A stretch of DNA of 5,546 nucleotides from the NCBI GenBank assembly GCA_964505535.1, contig CAZDIU010000332.1, positions 1 to 5,546 on the forward strand. Direction: 5' to 3'. Position numbers and translations under genes: made by a program. Numbering within the stretch: position 1 is the stretch's first letter; every line of letters begins with the position of its first letter. The notes below the pieces were generated by a model, which saw only the letters and a program-made list of their open reading frames with translations, ran no database searches and was not told the origin of the DNA. Source of the stretch: JAABRU01 sp964505535 (lineage in GTDB: Bacteria; Desulfobacterota; Desulfobacteria; Desulfobacterales; Desulfococcaceae). Shown piece by piece: positions 1 through 4,873 of this stretch.

Positions 1-312
1 TTTTCTCAGTTCCGCAATTTTCGTCCCAAAGAAAACCAAAATTGGATCAGTATATATGCCAAGCATATAGTATTATATATTCCGAAAGTAGATGCAGAGA
101 ATATTTTCCATAAAATCCAGATTATTGCTTTTATACAATACGGGTATTGCGAAAGTCAAGAGAAAATGCCGCAGATCCTCCCCGAAATCCGGACAGATTT
201 CGAAGCACTTCTGAAAAAAAAGATGCTTGAGAGCGTGTTTAAAAAATCCCTCATTCATCATTTTCCCCCTTTTGCAGAGGCAGGGCTGTTAACTTCTGTG
301 ACAACTGACTGA
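1..312 (+). CDS. C-terminal end of an unrecognised protein (5' truncated by the window)
   Basis: Frame 1 is open from the first base to a TGA at 310-312, giving 103 residues with no start in view apart from an internal ATG at 136. An open frame of that length in such AT-rich DNA is unlikely by chance, so I read it as the tail of a gene that begins upstream. The visible part is mixed: a beta/aromatic stretch (residues about 15-50, including HIVLYIPKVDAENIFHKI), then a charged helix-like stretch (residues about 58-85, EIRTDFEALLKKKMLESVFK). No catalytic motif, membrane segment or family signature is recognisable, so I assign no function. The last 20 or so codons run into C-rich DNA resembling the repeat that follows, so the native C-terminus may have been altered. 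The DNA is more AT-rich than the genes to the right, which could mean a transferred or degrading gene. The shorter opposite-strand frame at 73-261 is the less likely alternative. Confidence 0.45.
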   Translation, partial: FSQFRNFRPKENQNWISIYAKHIVLYIPKVDAENIFHKIQIIAFIQYGYCESQEKMPQILPEIRTDFEALLKKKMLESVFKKSLIHHFPPFAEAGLLTSVTTD

Positions 313-330
313 AACCACTGCGTCACATTT

Positions 331-413
331 CCCCCCTTTTTTAAAGGGGGGCAGGGGGGATTTCTCCTTCAACTGTCTGAAAATCCCCCTTAATCCCCCT
401 TTACAAAAGGGGA
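331..413. repeat. Inverted pair of C-run/G-run hairpin repeats
   Basis: Two arms of about 33 bases, 331-363 and 381-413, are approximate reverse complements separated by a 17-base spacer. Each arm is itself a hairpin. The left has CCCCCCTTT (331-339), loop TTT, AAAGGGGGG (343-351). The right has CCCCTTT (396-402), loop ACA, AAAGGGG (406-412). Each arm also carries a second G- or C-run (G's at 354-359, C's at 385-389) joined by GCA or TTAA. It lies between the end of the left-hand gene (312) and the end of bioY (505), so the two genes converge on it. It resembles dispersed intergenic repeats of large bacterial genomes. A role as a bidirectional transcription barrier is possible, but neither strand shows a clean T-tract after the stem. 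Apart from it, I see nothing gene-like in 313-504. Confidence 0.75.
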
Positions 414-504
414 AAAAACAGACTTTTCAAACACCTTCTGAGAACAAATTAAAACGGTTGTTTTGTCAGGCGCAAGTATCCATATCCCGGAAACCGATTT
501 CCCG

Positions 505-1083
505 TCACACAGTTTCCTGCCCTGCGGAAGAGGATAATTTTCCGGAAACAAGCGGTCGGAGGGTTTTGGCAATGGGAACGGCAGCGGCAATTTTGATGGC
601 ATCGCCGGGCAGAAAAGGCAGCATTCCCAGGCTGATCGCCTTTGTCCAGTCCATGCCGCTCATGGCCTTGAGCCAGGAAACACCGAATACGTAAACCACA
701 ATCGATCCGCAGATCATGGCAAAAACATCAAATAATACTCTGCCTTTGGTACGTTCGCTGATGGTTCCGATGAGAAACACCGCAGGCAGATAACTGAGCA
801 GATACCCTCCGGTCGGGCCGATGATGCGTCCGATTCCTCCTGTTCCACCGGCAAATACAGGCAGTCCGATTGCACCTGCCAGAAGATAGATGCCAACAGC
901 AGCCAGTCCCCATCGGCTGCCCAGAAGCAAACCGGTAAGAAGAACGAAAAAATTTTGAAGAACAATGGGAACAGGGCCAATGGGAATGGCAAGATAGGCT
1001 CCGGCTGAAATCAGCGCTGCAAAAAGGGAAGCATAGACGGTCATTTGCAGACTGTGTTTCGGGTTGTCATTTGGCATAACCAT
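505..1083 (-). CDS. bioY: BioY family biotin transporter, S component
   Basis: BioY is the membrane substrate-capture subunit of energy-coupling-factor biotin transporters. It binds biotin and carries it into the cytoplasm, either with a shared or dedicated ATPase/T module or, in some bacteria, alone. The 192 residues match the usual length. About six hydrophobic segments are visible (near 15-35, 38-56, 58-77, 92-108, 116-136, 150-173). Family signatures are present: IPIGPVPIVLQNF (33-45), GLPVFAGGTGG (73-83), GPTGGY (89-94) and PFLPGDAIK (156-164). The start is ATG at 1083; AGGAGG lies 13 bases upstream, a long spacing, and the next in-frame ATG (residue 3) would be still further away. It sits 190 bp downstream of birA on the same strand, which fits a biotin-uptake unit controlled by BirA. 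No bioM or bioN (ATPase/T component) gene is in the window, so its energising partner is elsewhere or absent. The family call is secure. Confidence 0.95.
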   Translation of the reverse strand: MVMPNDNPKHSLQMTVYASLFAALISAGAYLAIPIGPVPIVLQNFFVLLTGLLLGSRWGLAAVGIYLLAGAIGLPVFAGGTGGIGRIIGPTGGYLLSYLPAVFLIGTISERTKGRVLFDVFAMICGSIVVYVFGVSWLKAMSGMDWTKAISLGMLPFLPGDAIKIAAAVPIAKTLRPLVSGKLSSSAGQETV

Positions 1084-1096
1084 AATAAAGATTAAT

Positions 1097-1102
1097 CCTC
1101 CT
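1097..1102 (-). promoter_or_regulatory. Ribosome binding site of bioY, unusually long spacing
   Basis: On the minus strand AGGAGG is a full Shine-Dalgarno match, but 13 bases separate it from the ATG at 1083, against the usual 5-9. The in-between sequence is AT-rich (ATTAATCTTTATT) and contains no standard start codon in frame. The ATG at 1083 is still the best supported start. Weakened initiation, or a non-standard ATT start closer to the site, are possibilities only. Confidence 0.45.
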
Positions 1103-1148
1103 GAATAATTTTGTTATAATCCATTTGATTCACTGATGCTGCATCTGT

Positions 1149-1219
1149 CGTCATACCGACGAAAGTCGGTATCCGGAGGATATTGAAAACACTGGATTCC
1201 GGCTTTCGCCGGAATGACG
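1149..1219. repeat. Paired inverted hairpin repeats between birA and bioY
   Basis: Two 28-base arms (1149-1176 and 1192-1219) are reverse complements with a few differences and a 15-base spacer. Each arm is also a perfect 8-bp hairpin with a four-base loop: ATACCGAC-GAAA-GTCGGTAT (1153-1172) and ATTCCGGC-TTTC-GCCGGAAT (1196-1215), both with CGTC/GACG-type flanks. The arms differ at two stem positions, and in both cases the pairing base has changed too. This looks like a dispersed palindromic repeat family, placed here twice in opposite orientation. It lies inside the presumed birA-bioY transcript, where it would form a strong structure. There is no T-tract on the minus strand after it, so it is not a classical terminator; it could modulate read-through or mRNA stability. 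Confidence 0.8.
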
Positions 1220-1273
1220 GAAAATACAGGAGTCTGCCGAATTTTGAAAACCTGGCGTAATATCAGCGATTCA

Positions 1274-2197
1274 TTATATCTCATGAAAACAGTCCCCGTA
1301 TCTCACTGTTTTCCCTGTTCCGTTTTCACATTCCAGAATCAGGGAACCGTCTTTGTCCACATCCACAGCACGGCCTTCCAATGTCTCTTTGAAGGTGACA
1401 ACACGAACCTGACGGCCTATGGTGATGGTGTATTTTTTCCATTCCTCCACCACAGTTTCATAATTCCCCTCATTTGTCCGTTTTTCAAAATCATCCAGAA
1501 ACGCGGACAGAACCTCCTTTCTGGACACTTCATGTCCCAGCAGATTTTTCAGGGAAACCGCATTGGGTTCAAAAACAGCCGGATCATTGTTCACGTTGAT
1601 GCCCATGCCGATATTCACAAAAGAAACCATATCCGCTTCGGTTTCCATCTCCGAAAGCATACCGCAGAGTTTTTTTTCATGCACCAGAATGTCATTGGGC
1701 CATTTCACTCCGGCTTCAATGCCGAAATGTCTGCGAAGTGTTTCCGCAAGGGTCAGTGAGGCGGCAAAATTCGCACGAAAAGCCAGAACAGCAGGGATTT
1801 CCGGACGCAGCACAATGGTGAAATACAGCCCTCCCTCATCCGAAAACCACTGCCGTTGCAGTCTTCCCCTGCCCTGTGTCTGACGCCCTGCGATGACCAC
1901 TGTGAAATGGGGACAGCCTTTGCGTGCCAGATCTCTGGCAATCTCCATAGTGGAACCGGCTTCCGGATAATAATGGATGTTTTTCTCACGTTCCGGAAAT
2001 TCCCAGGAAAAAGGGATGTCCGGCGAACTGTGCAGTTGATAGCCTTTGCCGGTGGAAACAATGCCGTATCCCAGTTCCTGCAGTTTCTGGATATGCTTCC
2101 ACACGGAAACCCGTGAAATGCCCAGTTCCGTGCGCAGGGCTTCGCCGGACACTGTTTCTTTGCTGCTTCTGAGTCTGCTGAGAATATATCCCTTCAC
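1274..2197 (-). CDS. birA: Bifunctional biotin-[acetyl-CoA-carboxylase] ligase / biotin operon repressor
   Basis: BirA makes biotinyl-5'-AMP from biotin and ATP, attaches biotin to a lysine of carrier proteins such as AccB, and in this two-domain form represses biotin genes when loaded with biotinyl-AMP. The 307 residues show an N-terminal winged helix-turn-helix (about 1-55, with the recognition region ELGISRVSVWKHIQKL at 24-39), the adenylate-binding loop GRQTQGRGRLQRQW (104-117), KWPND with the conserved lysine (165-169), the GMLSE segment (179-183), GMGINVN (197-203), and a small C-terminal beta domain (about 258-307). Nothing essential is missing. The start codon is GTG at 2197, preceded after 10 bases by AGGA (2211-2208); it places the helix-turn-helix at the usual distance from the N-terminus. 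bioY follows on the same strand. Because the DNA-binding domain is intact, the protein is probably a true regulator; the inverted repeat at 2264-2305 is a candidate target. Confidence 0.97.
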   Translation of the reverse strand: MKGYILSRLRSSKETVSGEALRTELGISRVSVWKHIQKLQELGYGIVSTGKGYQLHSSPDIPFSWEFPEREKNIHYYPEAGSTMEIARDLARKGCPHFTVVIAGRQTQGRGRLQRQWFSDEGGLYFTIVLRPEIPAVLAFRANFAASLTLAETLRRHFGIEAGVKWPNDILVHEKKLCGMLSEMETEADMVSFVNIGMGINVNNDPAVFEPNAVSLKNLLGHEVSRKEVLSAFLDDFEKRTNEGNYETVVEEWKKYTITIGRQVRVVTFKETLEGRAVDVDKDGSLILECENGTGKTVRYGDCFHEI

Positions 2198-2263
2198 TGT
2201 TTATCCGTCCTGTTGTCTGAAATTTCCAATATCCATATTTTTCCGAAAGTTCAAAACCAGAGA

Positions 2264-2305
2264 ATTTTTCGTTAATCATGAACAGACTGAAAGGTAACGA
2301 AAAAT
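2264..2305. promoter_or_regulatory. Candidate BirA operator: perfect 11-bp inverted repeat upstream of birA
   Basis: ATTTTTCGTTA (2264-2274) and TAACGAAAAAT (2295-2305) are exact reverse complements separated by 20 bases. Read as BirA half sites they give TCGTTAATC (2269-2277), 14 bases, then AGGTAACGA (2292-2300). Known BirA boxes are of the form TTGTTAACC or TTGTAAACC, about 14-16 bases, then the reverse complement. The left half matches 7 of 9 and the right half 6 of 9, and the spacing fits. The site is 66 bp upstream of the birA GTG, the expected place for autoregulation, and overlaps a possible birA promoter. Binding by BirA is inferred; another dimeric repressor could use such a site. 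Confidence 0.5.
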
Positions 2306-2319
2306 AGATAAGCTGTCAA
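2291..2319 (-). promoter_or_regulatory. Possible sigma-70 promoter of birA (and bioY)
   Basis: On the minus strand a perfect TTGACA lies at 2319-2314, followed after 17 bases by TACCTT at 2296-2291, which matches the -10 consensus at only three positions (first, second and sixth). Transcription would start near 2284, inside the spacer of the inverted repeat, giving a leader of roughly 85 bases before the birA GTG. Overlap of promoter and operator is the arrangement expected for repression by BirA. The strong -35 element and the position favour it; the weak -10 is the doubt. Confidence 0.4.
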
Positions 2320-2338
2320 CATTTTTTTTGTGTGGATT

Positions 2339-2408
2339 AAACGGTCTGATTATGCAGAAAAAAACTCTCTCCCTTCTTCAGGGGGGGAATTTGGGAATCA
2401 GACGGTTT
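2339..2408. repeat. Imperfect inverted repeat with a G-run core
   Basis: AAACGGTCTGATT (2339-2351) and AATCAGACGGTTT (2396-2408) are reverse complements with one mismatch. The 44 bases between them contain an A-run, a pyrimidine stretch, a short CCCT/AGGG hairpin (2371-2383) and a run of seven G's followed by AATTTGGG. The G-run part recalls the C/G-run repeat at 331-413, so this may be a degenerate member of a dispersed element. It sits in the 312-bp divergent gap between birA and the phosphoesterase gene. The remainder of that gap is AT-rich, with no gene-like frame. Confidence 0.4.
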
Positions 2409-2509
2409 GACTGCTGTCATTTTTTTCACAGACATGGTCATATTTTTTTTGATTTATGTTCCTTTTCATGAGAAAATAAAAATTCATATACAAAAACAAG
2501 GGGGACTGT

Positions 2510-2989
2510 ATGTCAGAATCAGAGAAAAAAAAATACATTGCCGGTGTCATTTCCGACACGCACGGAATGCTGCGTTCCGAAATATACAAAACTTTCAGGG
2601 GAGTTGATCTGATTATTCATGCCGGAGACGTGGGATCAGGGGAAGTGCTTGGGGAACTGAAAAAAATCGCACCGGTAGTTGCTGTGCAGGGGAATATGGA
2701 CGGACGATGGGCCGCAGATTTGCAGCCTGCGGAGGTGGCACAGATCGGTGATGTGCAGGTTTATGTGCTTCATGATCTCTGGCTTCTTGATCTGGATCCG
2801 AAAGCTGCCGGTTTTCACGCGGTGATCAGCGTTCATACTCACAGACCGAACATCGAACACAAAGTCGGAATTCTTTATCTCAATCCGGGCAGCGCAGGGC
2901 CGAGACGATTTGATTATCCCATTTCCGTGGCACTGCTTGAAATTCAGGGGACCCGGCTTCATCCGCAGATTGTGGAATTTGCGCCCTGA
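2510..2989 (+). CDS. YfcE/MJ0936-family metallophosphoesterase
   Basis: This is a small cytoplasmic calcineurin-like phosphoesterase that should hydrolyse phosphodiester bonds with two divalent metal ions; the physiological substrate of this family is generally unknown. At 159 residues it is full length. The metal ligands are all visible: D16 and H18 in SDTHG, D40 in HAGD, N62 in GNMD, H88, and H109 and H111 in VHTHRP; NPGS follows at 125-128. Two positions are unusual. The canonical HG after the fifth beta strand is H88-D89, and the usual G of GHTH is V108. The metal-binding residues themselves are kept, so activity is likely. The ATG at 2510 is preceded five bases away by a G-rich ribosome site (AGGGGG, 2499-2504). 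It is divergent from birA and 113 bp upstream of the next gene, with no clear terminator between; co-transcription with that gene is possible. The gene resembles yfcE, but orthology to the E. coli gene is not claimed. Confidence 0.93.
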   Translation: MSESEKKKYIAGVISDTHGMLRSEIYKTFRGVDLIIHAGDVGSGEVLGELKKIAPVVAVQGNMDGRWAADLQPAEVAQIGDVQVYVLHDLWLLDLDPKAAGFHAVISVHTHRPNIEHKVGILYLNPGSAGPRRFDYPISVALLEIQGTRLHPQIVEFAP

Positions 2990-3102
2990 CACAGGCACAG
3001 TCTTGGGAGGGAATTAAAAAATTCCGGTATTCTGCCAAACCTGTTTCTCAAATATTCTCTGAAGCTGCTGTCCGGAGCCAAGAGCCAAACAAAGGAGACA
3101 GT

Positions 3103-3585
3103 ATGCACATACGCAGAAGGTGGGATATGAGCGTTTATCTTGCCATTGCTCTTGCCGTATTCACCCTTGCATGGGTTTCTGTTCTGATTTTCAAGAGCCG
3201 GAAACCCGGGCCGTCTGTCAGGGAACTGGATGCCACTTTGGTGGAAAGCTATGTTCAGCATATTGCCAAAGGGGATTTCATCTCTGCCTATGAGAAATGC
3301 CTGAATGCAGATTACAAACGGGATATTCCGCTTTCGGATTTCCAAAAGGCGCACGAAAAACGGAGATTGAAGATGGGGGTCATACAAAAACGGGAAATCC
3401 GCAGAGTCAGAACCAGTTACAATCTTTTTTCCCCGGTGCGTCAGCATCAGATTCTCTATGACCTGCAGTATCCGGGCAGAGAATGGATGGGATATATGGT
3501 GCTTTCTGATGCCAACGGTGAGTGGAGGATTGAAGGTACATATGTCAATTCCGCCTCACGCACACTGACATTCACTGTCTGGTAG
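3103..3585 (+). CDS. Membrane-anchored small protein with a probable NTF2-like domain
   Basis: I do not recognise a named gene. The 160-residue product starts with a basic stretch (MHIRRRW), then one transmembrane helix at about 10-30, a short linker (KSRKPGPS) and a soluble domain of about 120 residues. The basic N-terminus should stay in the cytoplasm and place the domain outside the inner membrane. The domain begins with a helix and the phrase ESYVQHIAKGDFISAYEKC (48-66) and ends in beta strands with GEWRIEGTYV (139-148). This pattern, a helix with a KGD..AAY-like turn followed later by a W+I strand, is typical of NTF2-like or DUF4864-like pocket proteins; that assignment is from pattern only. 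The start is well supported by AAAGGAGA five to six bases before the ATG. A second ATG at residue 9 has a weaker upstream site and would shorten the positive N-terminus. No partner gene suggests a function. Confidence 0.82.
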   Translation: MHIRRRWDMSVYLAIALAVFTLAWVSVLIFKSRKPGPSVRELDATLVESYVQHIAKGDFISAYEKCLNADYKRDIPLSDFQKAHEKRRLKMGVIQKREIRRVRTSYNLFSPVRQHQILYDLQYPGREWMGYMVLSDANGEWRIEGTYVNSASRTLTFTVW

Positions 3586-3632
3586 CCCATTCATCCGGTT
3601 CTTCGGACTGAAGACAGAAACGGAAATATCCG

Positions 3633-3659
3633 TTGACATTTGAAGCAACCTATTTTAAT
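3633..3659 (+). promoter_or_regulatory. Weak candidate promoter for the solute-binding protein gene
   Basis: A perfect TTGACA (3633-3638) is followed after 15 bases by TTTAAT (3654-3659, five of six -10 matches), or after 17 bases by the poorer TAATCT. The first pairing has short spacing and the second a weak -10. It lies about 50 bp after the preceding gene and would give a leader of over 200 bases containing the GTTCAG-type repeat. Confidence 0.28.
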
Positions 3660-3743
3660 CTTTTCACAATTTATGCAAATATGGCAAAGATGCTTTCACC
3701 ACGGCTGTTTTTTTTACCCAAGGGATTTGGAAACTGCTGATGT

Positions 3744-3812
3744 GCCGGTTTTGCGTTCTGAGGTTTCAGTGTTCAGGGTTCAGTGTCTGTTTCCTGAAAC
3801 CTGCCCACCGGC
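3744..3812. repeat. GTTCAG-type repeat inside an inverted repeat
   Basis: AGGTTTCAG (3761-3769) and CTGAAACCT (3794-3802) form a perfect 9-bp inverted repeat. An outer pair, GCCGGT (3744-3749) and ACCGGC (3807-3812), encloses it. Between 3763 and 3786 there is a run of short direct copies: GTTTCAGT, GTTCAGG and GTTCAGTG. This is the usual look of a dispersed intergenic repeat in large bacterial genomes. It lies in the 296-bp gap before the solute-binding protein gene; the rest of that gap shows only a T-run at 3706-3713 and no gene-like frame. Confidence 0.5.
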
Positions 3813-3881
3813 ATCTGAACCATCCGGTATTTTAAGAACTTCCTCTTCCCTGAATCCCATCATTCAGAAAGGAGTCTGTCT

Positions 3882-4652
3882 ATGAAAAAAAGAGTCATTG
3901 CGGCGTCAGCAGTTCTGTTTTCCCTTTTTTTTATCTCCCTGTCCGCTTTTGGGCAGTCAGATAAAATCACCGTGGTATATACGGACTGGTTCCCCTATAC
4001 CTGGCAGGAAAACGGTCAGGCTTCCGGATTTGAAATTGAAACCTTCAAAGCCATTATGAAAATCATGAACATGGAAGCCGAATTTGTGAACTATCCCTGG
4101 CAGCGGTGTCTGTTCAGTCTGAAAGAAGGCAAGGCCGATGCACTGATCTCTCTGCTGAAAACACCGGAAAGAGAACAGTTCACCCATTTTCCCGAAAACC
4201 ACATCAGCATATCCCGGACAGTTCTGTTTACAGCAGCAGACAAAGACATAAAATTCACCGGTTCCTATGAGGAGCTCAAAGGATTGCTTATCGGTGTCAT
4301 TGCGGGATTCTCTTACGGAGATGCCTTTGACAAGGCAGCATATCTGACAAAGGATGAAGCCAGGGATGCGGAGATGCTTATTGGAAAAGTTCTGAAAGCA
4401 AGAAATGATCTGGCTGCTGAAAACCAGGCGGTTGTCAGTGCATCTGCCCGAAAAATGGGTGTGAGTGACAAAATCCGCTTTCTGGAACCCCCCATACATA
4501 CGCAGAAACTGTATGTTGGGTTTTCAAAGGCAAAGGATCTGAAAAAACTGAGTGAGGATTTTTCTAAACAGCTTGGAGAATTCAGAAATTCTGAAGCCTA
4601 TAAAGCCATATTGGACAAATACGGCGTCCGCTATTCAGACATGATGGAATAA
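3882..4652 (+). CDS. Extracellular solute-binding protein, family 3 (amino-acid-type)
   Basis: This is a secreted or periplasmic ligand-binding protein of the type that delivers amino acids or similar small polar compounds to ABC importers. The 256 residues start with a clear signal peptide: KKR, a hydrophobic core at about 5-22, and a likely cleavage after AFG (24). The mature part begins with the first beta strand of the fold, KITVVYTDWFPYTW (28-41), followed by GFEIETFKAIMK (49-60), PWQRCLFSLKEGKADALIS (72-90), KTPEREQF (93-100) and a C-terminal EAYKAILDKYG (238-248), all in the order expected for SBP_bac_3 proteins. The length is normal. GGAG lies seven bases before the ATG at 3882. No permease or ATPase gene is adjacent; the next gene is an unrelated flavodiiron protein. 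It may therefore serve a transporter encoded elsewhere or feed a sensor. The ligand cannot be deduced from the sequence. Confidence 0.92.
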   Translation: MKKRVIAASAVLFSLFFISLSAFGQSDKITVVYTDWFPYTWQENGQASGFEIETFKAIMKIMNMEAEFVNYPWQRCLFSLKEGKADALISLLKTPEREQFTHFPENHISISRTVLFTAADKDIKFTGSYEELKGLLIGVIAGFSYGDAFDKAAYLTKDEARDAEMLIGKVLKARNDLAAENQAVVSASARKMGVSDKIRFLEPPIHTQKLYVGFSKAKDLKKLSEDFSKQLGEFRNSEAYKAILDKYGVRYSDMME

Positions 4653-4663
4653 ACAACCGTAAG

Positions 4664-4724
4664 CACCGGAACACAATGTCACCGAATTTCATGATTTTTT
4701 TCGGTTTTTCTTTGTGTTCCGGTG
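4664..4724 (+). terminator. Nested hairpin after the solute-binding protein gene, probable terminator
   Basis: CACCGGAACACAA (4664-4676) and TTGTGTTCCGGTG (4712-4724) form a perfect 13-bp stem. Inside it, ACCGAA (4681-4686) pairs with TTCGGT (4700-4705), and this inner hairpin is followed directly by TTTTTCTTT (4705-4713). The inner hairpin plus T-tract has the form of a Rho-independent terminator starting about 30 bases after the stop codon. The outer stem is unusual because it encloses the T-tract, and it may instead protect the 3' end of the mRNA or belong to a dispersed palindrome. Confidence 0.55.
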
Positions 4725-4783
4725 GGATAGCCGGACAGTCAAAAATGCCTCTGTCTCATTTGCACGGGAACTATCTGTACATA

Positions 4784-4812
4784 TTGACATCCGCAGCAGA
4801 TCGTCTTAATTT
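4784..4812 (+). promoter_or_regulatory. Possible promoter of the flavodiiron protein gene
   Basis: A perfect TTGACA (4784-4789) is followed after 17 bases by TAATTT (4807-4812), a three-of-six -10 match. It lies roughly 90 bp upstream of the ATG at 4903, after the terminator-like structure of the previous gene and before another terminator-like sequence at 4833-4873. The strong -35 element and the lack of another candidate support it; the poor -10 does not. Confidence 0.33.
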
Positions 4813-4832
4813 CAGAATCCGATATCCTGAAT

Positions 4833-4873
4833 GCCCTTCCCTCCTTTCCGGAAAAAAGGGCTTTTCTTTTTTT
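4833..4873 (+). terminator. Terminator-like hairpin with T-tract just before the flavodiiron gene
   Basis: GCCCTT (4833-4838) can pair with AAGGGC (4856-4861), enclosing a 17-base loop that contains the palindrome TTTCCGGAAA (4845-4854). A T-rich tract, TTTTCTTTTTTT (4862-4873), follows at once. This resembles a Rho-independent terminator reading rightwards. It ends only 29 bases before the start codon of the next gene, so it would act either on upstream read-through or as a leader attenuator. The stem is short and the loop large, so function is uncertain. Confidence 0.45.

Noticed and set aside
73..261. 62-codon minus-strand frame at the left end
   Set aside because: It is shorter than the plus-strand frame that is open through the whole left end, and no ribosome site or family was seen.
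331..413. CRISPR-like array
   Set aside because: The repeats are an inverted pair with a single short spacer, not direct repeats with regular spacers, and no cas genes are present.
451..464. AAAAC-GGTT-GTTTT hairpin as a terminator of bioY
   Set aside because: The stem is five base pairs and nearly all A:T, with no T-tract on the minus strand; too weak to call.
1214..1759. 181-codon plus-strand frame
   Set aside because: It is antisense to birA and starts inside the hairpin repeat, with no ribosome site.
3010..3025. GGAATT-AAAA-AATTCC hairpin after the phosphoesterase gene as a terminator
   Set aside because: It is a six-base-pair AT-rich stem without a following T-tract; chance is a sufficient explanation.
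2959..3447. 162-codon minus-strand frame
   Set aside because: It overlaps the membrane-anchored protein gene on the other strand, which has the better ribosome site and a coherent helix-plus-domain layout.
3640..3885. 81-codon plus-strand frame starting at TTG before the solute-binding gene
   Set aside because: It has no ribosome site, covers the GTTCAG repeat and ends on the start codon of the next gene by coincidence of ATGA; composition is not protein-like.
3957..4499. 180-codon minus-strand frame
   Set aside because: It is antisense to the solute-binding protein gene, which has a signal peptide, a ribosome site and family motifs.
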